From: Fidelibacterota bacterium
GTDB lineage: Bacteria > Fidelibacterota > Marinisomatia > Marinisomatales > TCS55
Direction: 5' to 3'
Length of the DNA: 7,183 nt
Assembly: GCA_002713385.1 (NCBI GenBank)
Contig: PAWC01000048.1
Span: 3,865 to 11,047 of the forward strand
Below the pieces are notes generated by a model, which had not been told where the DNA came from, made no database searches, and saw nothing but the letters and a program-made list of their open reading frames with translations. Position numbers and translations under genes: made by a program. Below, piece by piece: positions 1 through 7,040 of the stretch (within the stretch, counting starts at the first letter, position 1; each line of letters begins with the position of its first letter).

Positions 1-723
1 GCGAGTAGTGGTGGTCTCAGTAGATTCGTACCTGAAGTAGATTTATTCAACCTACCATTCATCTTTGATAGTTTGGGTCATTTTTATGAAGTATTGGATG
101 GCCCAATTGGCGATGAAATAGCTAAAAAAATTGAACAGAAGCTTGATTGTATTGTCTTAGGCTGGTGGTTTTCAGGCATTCGAAATACATGGAACTCTGA
201 AAAGCCTATTTATACCCCCAAGGATCTCGAGGGTATGAAGATTCGCGTTATTGGAAGCTCAATAGTATTAGACACTTTTAATGCGTTTGGCGCCCAAGCA
301 ACGAACATGTCCTTCGGCGAACTTTATTCCGCAATTCAGCAGGGAGTTTTGGATGGGGCAGAATGCGATCATATAGATTTATTGGTAGAAAAATTTTATG
401 AAGTCACCAAATATGTTTCATATACAGAGCACCTTTATTTATCAGTAGCTCTTATATTTAGTAATAAACAGCTGGATAAATTACCGATAGATATTAAGGA
501 AGCATTGATTAAAGCTGGTAAGGAATCCATAATGGCACAACGTAATGCTATGGAAGAAAAGACTAAAGATGCATTGACTGAACTGAAAGAAAAAGGCTTA
601 GTATTTAATGCTGTTGATAAAAAATTATTTAAAGAAAAAGCCGAAGTAGTATATGAAAAACATGCGGAAGAAGTTGGTGGAATGTCTTTAATCAATCAAA
701 TAGTATCACCAAGAGAAAAATAA
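1..723 (+). CDS. dctP: TRAP transporter substrate-binding protein DctP, 5'-truncated by window edge
   Basis: This is the periplasmic solute-binding subunit of a TRAP transporter, which captures a carboxylate substrate and delivers it to the DctQM membrane complex. The frame is open from base 1 to the TAA at 721-723 (240 codons). The signal peptide and roughly the first quarter of the protein lie outside the window. Family signatures, numbered by codon in the window, include the early VDLFNLPFIF stretch. GMKIRV follows, with Arg82 at the position of the conserved Arg that binds the substrate carboxylate in this family. Then come SFGELYSAIQQG (104-115) and VLDGAE (116-121). A charged, Lys/Glu-rich helical tail ends the protein. 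Where many homologues have an Asn-Pro before this block, this one reads ATNMSF, so the ligand cannot be guessed. TTG at 73 is not the start, because typical DctP sequence continues upstream of it. dctQ follows 23 nt later, as expected for a dctPQM operon. Confidence 0.93.
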   Translation, partial: ASSGGLSRFVPEVDLFNLPFIFDSLGHFYEVLDGPIGDEIAKKIEQKLDCIVLGWWFSGIRNTWNSEKPIYTPKDLEGMKIRVIGSSIVLDTFNAFGAQATNMSFGELYSAIQQGVLDGAECDHIDLLVEKFYEVTKYVSYTEHLYLSVALIFSNKQLDKLPIDIKEALIKAGKESIMAQRNAMEEKTKDALTELKEKGLVFNAVDKKLFKEKAEVVYEKHAEEVGGMSLINQIVSPREK

Positions 724-746
724 TATTTTATTAGGTTGCCTCAAGA

Positions 747-1217
747 ATGAATTCAAATAACAAAATTAGTTTACAGCCATTAGAACTTATTTTATGTTTT
801 CTACTAGTCTCAATTGTTGCAATAACTTTTATTCAGGTATTATTTCGATATGTTTTTCAGTTTTCGCTTGCTTGGACTGAAGAATTAGCTCGATATATTT
901 TTTTGTGGTTGGCTGCTCTTTCTATTGCGCATGGTTTTAAATCAAAATCACATTTTGCATTAACTTTCTTAGTTGATAGATTTCAGAAAAAATACCGTAT
1001 TATAATTATTACAGCGGTTAATGTATTAATGATTTTATTCTCATCCATTTTTGTATGGAAATCAATCGAATATACACTAAGTGTAATTGATCAAGTAGGA
1101 CCAGGGACTGGTTTATCGATGGCCATTCCCTATTCTTCTGCTGCAGTAGGTGGAACATTAATGGTCTATTATATTATTCAGAATATGATACTAATGCTTC
1201 AAAAGAATAAACTATAA
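747..1217 (+). CDS. dctQ: TRAP transporter small permease DctQ
   Basis: This is the small integral-membrane subunit (156 aa, usual family length) that partners DctM in the inner membrane and helps dock the binding protein. Four hydrophobic segments are visible at about residues 12-36, 47-63, 84-105 and 130-150. The diagnostic DctQ block WTEELARYIFLW starts at Trp43, and the following SKSHFAL carries the usual His (69). A C-terminal GLSMAIPYSSAAVGG stretch also fits the family. ATG 747 is preceded only by a weak AGG at 733-735. The gene lies 23 nt after dctP and ends 2 nt before dctM, so translational coupling with dctM is likely. Family assignment is secure; the substrate cannot be inferred from this subunit. 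Confidence 0.93.
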   Translation: MNSNNKISLQPLELILCFLLVSIVAITFIQVLFRYVFQFSLAWTEELARYIFLWLAALSIAHGFKSKSHFALTFLVDRFQKKYRIIIITAVNVLMILFSSIFVWKSIEYTLSVIDQVGPGTGLSMAIPYSSAAVGGTLMVYYIIQNMILMLQKNKL

Positions 1218-1219
1218 AG

Positions 1220-2500
1220 ATGGGCTGGTTAGTATTCTTTACATTGATTTTTTCCATGGTCATTTCCGTACCAGTTGGTATGGCTCTTGGAATATCTGCG
1301 TTTGTTGGTATGTTATATGTATCACCTGATATATTAATAATGATGCCGCAAAAATTTTTATACGGCCTTGATTCTTTCCCTCTTCTTGCAATTCCCTTAT
1401 TTGTTCTAGCTGGACAATTGATGTCAAGTGGGGGGCTTGCAAAAAGAATTATTGCATTGGCACTGATTTTTGTTGGTCGAATCTATGGTGGGCTTGCTAT
1501 GGTAGTAATTTTTTCAGCCTTGCTCATGTCTGGAATATCGGGATCCCCTAGCGCAAATACTGCTGCTATTGGTTCTGTTGCAATTCCTGCTATGAAGAAA
1601 TTAAAATATCCTCCAGAGTTTGCTACGGCAGTTTTAGCTGCCGCTGGTGGTGTTTCAACTCTTGTTCCCCCTGCGATTGATCTTATAATTATTGGAGTTA
1701 TTGCTAACATTTCAATAGGAGGACTTTTTGCTGCAGGAATATTTCCTGCAATTGTAAATGGCGTTGCAATAATGATTTTGGCTTACTTCTTCTCAAGAAA
1801 AATGAATCTGCCTTTGGCAGAAAAAACATCATTATTAGTCAAAGCTCGCGTGTTAAAAGACGGGATTTTACCCATCTTAATGATTGCAATCATTCTTGGA
1901 GGTATTTATGGAGGAATTTTTACTCCAACTGAAGCAGCATCAGTTGCTGTTGTGTATGGTTTTATCGTTTCATTCTTTATCTATAAAGAACTAACAATAA
2001 AAGATATTCCAAAAGTATTATTAAATACTTCTGCCTTATCTGGGGTAGTGCTATTGGTTCTTGCTACAGCTTCCATGTTTTCATTTATCTTAACTTTTGA
2101 ACGTATTCCACATGCTCTTGCACGATTAATAGTGTCCTATGCAGATAATTGGATATTATTTATTATTCTCGTTCATATTGTATTTATTATGCTCGGGATG
2201 GTCATGGATGCGTTACCTGCAATAATTGTATTGATGCCAATATTTTTACCAGTAGCGGTTTCATTAGGAATGGAACCAATACACTTAGGTATCTTGGTGG
2301 CTGCAAATGTTGGAATTGGTATGATTACACCACCAGTCGGTATTTGTCTATTTGTTGCATGTGGCATAAGTAAGACTCCGATCGGGTCAGTAGTAAAACC
2401 TTTATTGCCTTTTTTGATATTTTTAATCTTCACTCTAATTATAATTACGATGTTTCCTGAAATAACATTGTTTTTGCCTCGTTTATTAGGTTTCATCTAA
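1220..2500 (+). CDS. dctM: TRAP transporter large permease DctM
   Basis: This is the large transport subunit (426 aa, typical length), a member of the ion transporter superfamily that performs Na+-coupled uptake of the ligand delivered by DctP. It is hydrophobic almost throughout, with the two-fold pseudo-repeat of the family. Repeat one has SFPLLAIPLFVLAGQLM (52-68), GISGSPSANTAAIGSVAIP (105-123) and LVPPAIDLIIIG (148-159). Repeat two has FTPTEAASVAVVYG (234-247), GMVMDALPAI (326-335) and GMITPPVGICLF (367-378). The paired Ser/Pro-rich and TPP hairpin motifs are where substrate and sodium bind in this family. Only AG separates the dctQ stop from this ATG and no clear Shine-Dalgarno is visible, which points to translation by reinitiation. 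No GC-rich terminator follows it. Confidence 0.94.
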   Translation: MGWLVFFTLIFSMVISVPVGMALGISAFVGMLYVSPDILIMMPQKFLYGLDSFPLLAIPLFVLAGQLMSSGGLAKRIIALALIFVGRIYGGLAMVVIFSALLMSGISGSPSANTAAIGSVAIPAMKKLKYPPEFATAVLAAAGGVSTLVPPAIDLIIIGVIANISIGGLFAAGIFPAIVNGVAIMILAYFFSRKMNLPLAEKTSLLVKARVLKDGILPILMIAIILGGIYGGIFTPTEAASVAVVYGFIVSFFIYKELTIKDIPKVLLNTSALSGVVLLVLATASMFSFILTFERIPHALARLIVSYADNWILFIILVHIVFIMLGMVMDALPAIIVLMPIFLPVAVSLGMEPIHLGILVAANVGIGMITPPVGICLFVACGISKTPIGSVVKPLLPFLIFLIFTLIIITMFPEITLFLPRLLGFI

Positions 2501-2513
2501 TAATTTTCATGGA

Positions 2514-2544
2514 TATAATTCTACAAAAGATAAGTACAATTATA
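2514..2544. promoter_or_regulatory. Imperfect inverted repeat overlapping a TATAAT box, upstream of the AKR gene
   Basis: Two 11-nt arms, TATAATTCTAC (2514-2524) and GTACAATTATA (2534-2544), are reverse complements with one mismatch, separated by a 9-nt loop. The left arm begins with a perfect -10 hexamer (2514-2519). No good -35 is visible 16-18 nt upstream. Transcription from it would begin near 2526, inside the repeat and about 36 nt before the AKR start codon. It could be an operator over a promoter for the enzyme genes, or a weak stem-loop between transporter and enzyme genes. It lacks GC pairs and a T-tract, so it is not a convincing rho-independent terminator. The region is AT-rich and chance occurrence is possible. 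Confidence 0.35.
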
Positions 2545-2561
2545 GAAAGTAGAGGATTGTA

Positions 2562-3614
2562 ATGGAATACCGTAGGCTAGGAAGAAGTGGTATACAAGTC
2601 TCAAGTTTAGCGTTGGGGACAGATAATTTTATGGATCCAACCCCTGCAGATGAATGTGAAAATATATTGAAGAAGTCGATAGGTGCTGGGATTAATCTTA
2701 TTGACACAGGTGATGTTTATGCAGATGGTGAAGGTGAGCGGATTATAGGTAAAATACTTAAGGAAAGTGGACAAAGACAAAATGTATTGATTGCTACGAA
2801 GGTTGACCATGGGCAAAGGAGGCCAGGATTTACCTTGGAAGAGTATGATCCTTCTCTAGGACCAAATCAACACGGCCACACAAGACTAAATATTATTAAG
2901 GCATGCGAGAATTCATTAAAAAGATTACAAACTGATTATATTGATTTGTATCAATTACACCGTCAATCACCTGATTTACCTATTGATGAAACATTAAGAG
3001 CATTAGATGATTTAGTCACTCAAGGAAAAGTAAGATATATTGGTTGTTCTACTCACCCAGCGTGGGCTGTAGTAGAAGCAGTTTTGGTAAGTGAAATGAA
3101 GGGGTATGTTCGTTTTGTTTCAGAGCAACCCCCTTATAATTTATTGGATAGGAGAATTGAAAACGAATTGATTCCAGTTTGTGAAAAATATGGTATTGGG
3201 ATTATTACATGGGCTCCAATGGCGATGGGTGTACTTGCAGGTAGATATGATGACCCAGACAAATTTCCTAAGGGCTCACGGGCTGCATTGCGAGGAGGAT
3301 TTTACGCTGACAGAGTTACGGAAAAAGGTATTGAGGTTGGTAGGGCTTTTTCTAAGATTGCCAAAGAACTTGATTTAACGCCAGCGCAGTTGGCTATTCT
3401 CTGGTGCAAAGATCAGCAAGGTATTACTGCACCGCTTATAGGGCCTAGGACGGTAAAACAGTTAGAACCATTATTACCTATTCTTGAGATGCAGCTAGAT
3501 GAAAAAACCAGACAAGCATGTGATGAATTGGTGCCGCCGGGTAGTGTGGTTGCTAATTTCCATAATACCGCAGACTGGATGAGAACTGTAATACATGGAG
3601 TCGGACCATCATGA
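2562..3614 (+). CDS. Aldo/keto reductase
   Basis: This is a cytoplasmic NAD(P)(H)-dependent oxidoreductase (350 aa) of the aldo/keto reductase TIM-barrel superfamily. It resembles the YghZ/IolS-like bacterial branch rather than eukaryotic aldose reductases. The opening MEYRRLGRSG and the complete catalytic tetrad are visible: Asp48 (in LIDTGD), Tyr53, Lys80 (in IATK) and His133 (in YQLH). Cofactor-binding features include SEQPPYNLL (187-195), WAPMAMGVLAG (217-227) and LIGPRT (292-297); Arg296 is in the region that contacts the 2'-phosphate, which suggests NADP(H). The stretch between Lys80 and the GHTR motif (105-108) is roughly a dozen residues longer than in the homologues I remember. The C-terminal FHNTADWM is typical of this branch. 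The start is supported by AGAGG at 2551-2555, 6 nt before ATG. The stop overlaps the next gene by 4 nt (ATGA). It may oxidize a sugar- or hydroxy-acid-like substrate or reduce a carbonyl; the direction and substrate are unknown. Confidence 0.93.
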   Translation: MEYRRLGRSGIQVSSLALGTDNFMDPTPADECENILKKSIGAGINLIDTGDVYADGEGERIIGKILKESGQRQNVLIATKVDHGQRRPGFTLEEYDPSLGPNQHGHTRLNIIKACENSLKRLQTDYIDLYQLHRQSPDLPIDETLRALDDLVTQGKVRYIGCSTHPAWAVVEAVLVSEMKGYVRFVSEQPPYNLLDRRIENELIPVCEKYGIGIITWAPMAMGVLAGRYDDPDKFPKGSRAALRGGFYADRVTEKGIEVGRAFSKIAKELDLTPAQLAILWCKDQQGITAPLIGPRTVKQLEPLLPILEMQLDEKTRQACDELVPPGSVVANFHNTADWMRTVIHGVGPS

Positions 3615-4717
3615 AAATTGTAAAATTAGAATCAATTCCTTATGGCATACCAGTGAAAGGTTTTGCAGATGCTTATACATCCTTTACTCATTCAAATGCT
3701 GTATTAATAAAATTGTATACGGATGATGGAATTATTGGTTTTGGAGAAGCATGCGCTTGGGAACCTGAATTTTATGGTGAATCTTTTGAATCCATACATG
3801 CTATGATAATGAATTATGCAGCTCCTAAGATTATTGGAGAAGACCCGTTCAATATAAATAGAATTATGAAAATCCTCGATCAGGAATTAGCAAGAATTAC
3901 CTGTGTGAAAGAAGGTATTGATCTTGCACTTCATGATCTTGTGGGAAAAGCGTTAAATATTCCGGTATACCAGGTGCTTGGTGGGAAATTTCGTGATAAA
4001 ATACCTGTTGCAAGTGAAATTGGTATAGATAAACCTGCGATAATGGCTGAAAGTGCCGAGAAGGTTTTAGAAATGGGCATTAATGTCATAAAAATAAAGG
4101 GTTCAAATGAAAAAGAACTGGATATCGCCCGAATAAAAACAGTTCGAGATGCCGTTGGACCAGATATTGCCTTACGATTAGATCCGAATGCAGCCTGGGA
4201 TACTATTAGCACAATCAGTATTATGAGAGAGGTAGAGGATTGCAACTTGCAGCTTTTAGAGCAGCCAATTCCATCTTGGGACTATAAGGGAATGGCTCAT
4301 ATAAGAAAAAATATTGGTATACCTCTAATGGCGGATGAAAGTATTTGGACGCCACAGGATGCAGTGAAGCTTCATGATTATAATGCCTGCGATTTACTGA
4401 ATCTTAAGATTGCGAAAACATCCGGTCTTCATCAGGGAAAAAAGGTAGAAAACGTGGCTGAGGCCTTGGGCTTACCATGCATCGCTGGCACGGAATTAGA
4501 ACCTGGAATTTCCGCGGTGGCAAAAATTCACTTAGCTGCATCAATGCGAATTCATCCTCTTGCCAGCGAGTTCACTGAGCTGACACAGGTCAATGGTACA
4601 ATCTTGAAAAAGCCATTAAAGGCCATTGATGGATATCTAGAGGTGCCATCCGGACCTGGTTATGGTGTTGAAATTGATGAAGATGCATTAGAAGCGTACA
4701 AAATAAAAATTAACTAA
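3611..4717 (+). CDS. Enolase-superfamily enzyme, MLE subgroup (mandelate racemase/muconate lactonizing enzyme family)
   Basis: This is a Mg2+-dependent enzyme (368 aa, full length) that abstracts a proton alpha to a carboxylate. The N-terminal capping domain (about 1-125) contains DDGIIGFGEA (38-47). The barrel domain carries KIK (Lys161, Lys163) at the end of the second strand. The metal ligands are Asp191 (RLDPN), Glu217 (LEQP) and Asp242 (ADES), and a third Lys, Lys266, sits in NLKIAKTSG. A KxK plus opposing Lys is the active-site pattern of the muconate-lactonizing-enzyme subgroup. The mandelate racemase subgroup uses a His/Asp dyad instead, and no such His is seen. Known MLE-subgroup reactions include cycloisomerization, o-succinylbenzoate synthesis, dipeptide or hydroxyproline-betaine epimerization and cis-3-hydroxyproline dehydration. 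The eighth-strand region reads GTELEPGI (293-300), not the DxD of dipeptide epimerases. ATG overlaps the AKR stop, with GGAG at 3597-3600. The exact reaction is unassigned. Confidence 0.93.
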   Translation: MKIVKLESIPYGIPVKGFADAYTSFTHSNAVLIKLYTDDGIIGFGEACAWEPEFYGESFESIHAMIMNYAAPKIIGEDPFNINRIMKILDQELARITCVKEGIDLALHDLVGKALNIPVYQVLGGKFRDKIPVASEIGIDKPAIMAESAEKVLEMGINVIKIKGSNEKELDIARIKTVRDAVGPDIALRLDPNAAWDTISTISIMREVEDCNLQLLEQPIPSWDYKGMAHIRKNIGIPLMADESIWTPQDAVKLHDYNACDLLNLKIAKTSGLHQGKKVENVAEALGLPCIAGTELEPGISAVAKIHLAASMRIHPLASEFTELTQVNGTILKKPLKAIDGYLEVPSGPGYGVEIDEDALEAYKIKIN

Positions 4718-4734
4718 TTAAAAAATGATTAATT

Positions 4735-4738
4735 GGAG
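4735..4738 (+). promoter_or_regulatory. Shine-Dalgarno site that fixes the SDR-like gene start at 4748
   Basis: GGAG lies 9 nt before ATG 4748. An in-frame TTG at 4733 would overlap this site and add five residues (MEIIN) that do not belong to the SDR fold. The ATG is therefore the better start, placing the TGGSTGLG motif at residues 10-17 as usual. Confidence 0.7.
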
Positions 4739-4747
4739 ATTATCAAT

Positions 4748-5494
4748 ATGAATGAAGAAAGAGTAATGGTCATCACCGGTGGATCAACCGGTCTAGGATT
4801 GGAATTAGCTAAACACTTTATTTCGAATGGATTTCGATTGGTGCTCAACTACTTTTTTGATAAGGACTTGGAACAGTTGCATAGTAATAATCCTGAACTA
4901 GCGAATGAAGATAAGGTATTTGTATTTCAGGCAGATGTTGCGAATCGAGAACAAGTAAAAGGTATGTTTGATGGCGCAATAGAAAAGTTTGGCCGTGTTG
5001 ACATTTTGATGAACTTTGCAGGAATTAATAGGGATGCACCTTTTTCGGAAATAACTGATGAAATGTGGGACAGCGTAATTGCAGCCCATTTAAAAGGTCA
5101 TTTTGTTTGTGGACAAGAATATATTGCCCATAATCCTGACCGCGAAGGGTTAATAATTAATATTGGTGCTGCTTGTGGACAGATTGGTCGAAAAAATGGT
5201 GCAAATTTCTGTAGTGCTAAAGGAGCAATTTTTGCGCTGACAAAATGTATGGCACTTGAACTTGCACCGCGTATAAGGGTTAATTGCCTAGTTCCAGGAT
5301 CTGTAAAAACAAGAGAGGTTATTGACCGCTATTACTTGGAAACAGATGAAGGATTACAAAAAGAGCTCGCGACTCTACCAATGGGGCGATTAGGTGAATT
5401 TGAGGACATCATTCATATGGTTCAAAGTATGATTGATGCAAAATTTAGTACCGGTGCAAATTTTTACGCTAATGGGGGACAGTATATGCATTAG
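4748..5494 (+). CDS. Short-chain dehydrogenase/reductase homologue lacking the catalytic Ser and Tyr
   Basis: This is a 248-aa protein with a complete Rossmann-type SDR fold, FabG-like in length and order. Visible motifs are the glycine-rich TGGSTGLG (10-17), ADV (62-64), NFAG (89-92, normally NNAG), NCLVPGSVKT (179-188) after the active site, and a C-terminal STGANFYANGGQ (234-245). The active site is unusual. Aligned on E. coli FabG, the YxxxK tyrosine is Phe154 (FCSAK) with Lys158 kept. The Ser 13 residues earlier is Ala141 (NIGAACG). The Asn of the tetrad is His114 (AAHLKG). The reading frame is intact and free of stops, so this is not an obvious pseudogene. It follows the MLE-subgroup gene by 30 nt, presumably in the same operon. 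It may be a non-catalytic or regulatory nucleotide-binding subunit, or an enzyme using different chemistry. Family membership is certain; ordinary dehydrogenase activity is doubtful. Confidence 0.92.
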   Translation: MNEERVMVITGGSTGLGLELAKHFISNGFRLVLNYFFDKDLEQLHSNNPELANEDKVFVFQADVANREQVKGMFDGAIEKFGRVDILMNFAGINRDAPFSEITDEMWDSVIAAHLKGHFVCGQEYIAHNPDREGLIINIGAACGQIGRKNGANFCSAKGAIFALTKCMALELAPRIRVNCLVPGSVKTREVIDRYYLETDEGLQKELATLPMGRLGEFEDIIHMVQSMIDAKFSTGANFYANGGQYMH

Positions 5495-5555
5495 AACTAT
5501 ATTGCTAAAATTTATATTATCATTTAATTAATCATATTCAAAACGGGTATCAATT

Positions 5556-6974
5556 ATGCGTAGACTATTCAACTATTCAAGTTTCGTAATACTTATTATT
5601 ATTTTCATTTTACCATTAAAAGTGGGAAGCAAACAAAATGATATAATTCAACATCAAAATACTATATTAACCAACTGCAATATTATCAGTTGTACTGGTT
5701 CAAGCTTGATGAAAAATATGACGATTAATATTGCAGGAAATAAAATTAAAGAAATCAGAAGTGGAAAATATAAGCCCAAAAGAGGAGATAAAGAATCTAA
5801 GGTGATTGATCTTAAAGGAGGGTATGTTTTACCTGGGTTCTGGAATGTGCATATGCACCTCACTGCCTTATTACCGGATCCAAATCATATTCAAGATAAT
5901 GAATCTATAGCCTCTGCTACTATACGTGCTGGATTAAATGCGATGGATGGAATCAGACATGGGTTTACTAGTATTCGTTCTGTGGGGGAAAGAGATTATA
6001 TAGATATTGCTTGGCGAGATGCATTTTCTCAGGGTTATTTTATGGGTCCACGTATCTTTGCTAGTGGAAACGCGGTAACTGTGACAGGAGGCCACCGAGG
6101 CGATGTTGAATTTGGATCTGATGGTGTATTTGAAATTAGAAAAGCAGTTCGCCAAAGAATTCAGAATGGTGTAGACTGGATAAAAATTGTAGATGTAGAA
6201 ATGTTACCCGATGAACTTGAAGCTGCTATTGAGACTACACATAGCTTAGGTAGGAAAATCACAAGTCATTCAAGAGAGCCGGCCACCTATCGATCTGTAC
6301 TAGCAGGAATTGACTGTATTGAGCATGGATATGGTCTAACAGATAAAACTATTAAACTAATGGCTGAAAAAGGCGTCTATTATAGTCCAACAATAATCTG
6401 CAACCTCAGTGATGCATATATTAAAGAACGTGAGGCAAGATTGTCAAAACTGGGTTTTTCTTATAATCAGGAGGTTGTTAATGGTAGGGTGTTAGTTGCA
6501 TATGCTGATGAACGATCCCAAGCCCATGCAGAGCACCAAAGAAATGCGTTAAAGAAAGCCGTTGATGCTGGAGTTAAAGTAGTGATAGCATCTGATTCAA
6601 CACCAATCGGAGAAATTGGCATTTTAGAGATTGAACAATTTGTTCTCTCTGGAGTAAGTGAAATGGATGCTTTGATTGCAGCGACACGTAATCCTGCTGA
6701 AATGTGTGGTGTATTGGATAAACTAGGTACTGTAGAAGAAAACAAGTTGGCAGATTTGGTAGTGTTAAAAGATAATCCTTTAGAAAATATTTCCAATATT
6801 AGAAAGGTTAATATGGTCTTTAAGGATGGTGTATCGGTAGATCTTACACATCCTCGTGGGACAGCAACTTATTGGGATTATTATGGAAAGAAGAATTTAA
6901 AAAAGGGTTATCTAGGTGATGCTGAAAATCAAGCGGGATTTACAAGAGGTTTGGCGGAACCAGATAATAATTAA
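5556..6974 (+). CDS. Secreted metal-dependent amidohydrolase (imidazolonepropionase/Xaa-Pro dipeptidase-like)
   Basis: This is a hydrolase (472 aa) of the amidohydrolase superfamily that probably cleaves an amide, peptide or cyclic amide/lactone bond outside the cytoplasm. Residues 1-25 look like a Sec signal peptide: MRR, then a hydrophobic core (about 9-21), then VGS as a possible signal peptidase I site. There is no lipobox Cys. The mature protein has the small beta-domain entry KGGYVLPGFWNVHMH with HxH metal ligands His99 and His101. TGGHRGD (177-183) follows. Further metal-site candidates are Lys210 (DWIKI, likely carboxylated bridging Lys), His238 (TSHS), His257 (IEHG) and Asp347 (ASDS), so a complete binuclear site is present. 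NKLADLVVL (396-404) closes the beta-domain. About 40 residues follow the usual end. ATG lies 61 nt after the SDR-like gene with only a weak CGGG upstream; that gap holds no GC-rich hairpin and no convincing promoter. Substrate is unknown. Confidence 0.92.
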   Translation: MRRLFNYSSFVILIIIFILPLKVGSKQNDIIQHQNTILTNCNIISCTGSSLMKNMTINIAGNKIKEIRSGKYKPKRGDKESKVIDLKGGYVLPGFWNVHMHLTALLPDPNHIQDNESIASATIRAGLNAMDGIRHGFTSIRSVGERDYIDIAWRDAFSQGYFMGPRIFASGNAVTVTGGHRGDVEFGSDGVFEIRKAVRQRIQNGVDWIKIVDVEMLPDELEAAIETTHSLGRKITSHSREPATYRSVLAGIDCIEHGYGLTDKTIKLMAEKGVYYSPTIICNLSDAYIKEREARLSKLGFSYNQEVVNGRVLVAYADERSQAHAEHQRNALKKAVDAGVKVVIASDSTPIGEIGILEIEQFVLSGVSEMDALIAATRNPAEMCGVLDKLGTVEENKLADLVVLKDNPLENISNIRKVNMVFKDGVSVDLTHPRGTATYWDYYGKKNLKKGYLGDAENQAGFTRGLAEPDNN

Positions 6975-6994
6975 TAAAAAATTCTTTATCTGGA

Positions 6995-7023
6995 TTTACC
7001 CTAACCATTAGTACCTATATAAT
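6995..7023 (+). promoter_or_regulatory. Candidate sigma70-type promoter upstream of the OCD-family gene
   Basis: TTTACC (6995-7000, 4 of 6 matches to TTGACA) is followed by a 17-nt spacer and a perfect TATAAT (7018-7023). Transcription would start near 7030, just before the OCD-family gene, suggesting it can be expressed separately from the upstream operon. The AT-rich context raises the chance-match rate. No hairpin terminator for the preceding amidohydrolase gene is visible in 6975-7040. Confidence 0.45.
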
Positions 7024-7040
7024 CATATATTTTTAATCTT

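Noticed and set aside
73..723. Treating TTG at 73 as the start of a short complete binding protein.
   Set aside because: The same frame is open to base 1 and encodes conserved DctP sequence upstream; the gene is simply cut by the window edge.
898..904. T7 run inside dctQ as a possible phase-variable tract.
   Set aside because: It is short, codes for hydrophobic Phe residues in a membrane segment, and the frame is intact.
2149..2496. Overlapping open frames within dctM on both strands, and similar antisense frames across the other genes.
   Set aside because: They lie wholly inside strongly supported genes, resemble no family and lack ribosome binding sites; they are frame shadows.
4733..4747. 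TTG at 4733 as the start of the SDR-like gene.
   Set aside because: It overlaps the GGAG Shine-Dalgarno of ATG 4748 and adds residues outside the SDR fold.
4775..4792. ACCGGT repeated with a 6-nt spacer, able to form a GC-rich 6-bp hairpin just inside the SDR-like gene.
   Set aside because: It encodes two Thr-Gly pairs of the conserved glycine-rich motif (TGGSTGLG), so coding constraint explains it.
5564..5579. Perfect 8-bp tandem duplication (ACTATTCA twice) near the amidohydrolase start, which could in principle be a slippage site.
   Set aside because: There are only two copies, it lies in a variable signal-peptide region and the frame is intact; this is ordinary AT-rich sequence.
6974..6989. 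AT-only imperfect palindrome right after the amidohydrolase stop, considered as a terminator.
   Set aside because: It has no GC-rich stem and no following T-tract; such palindromes are expected by chance in AT-rich gaps.
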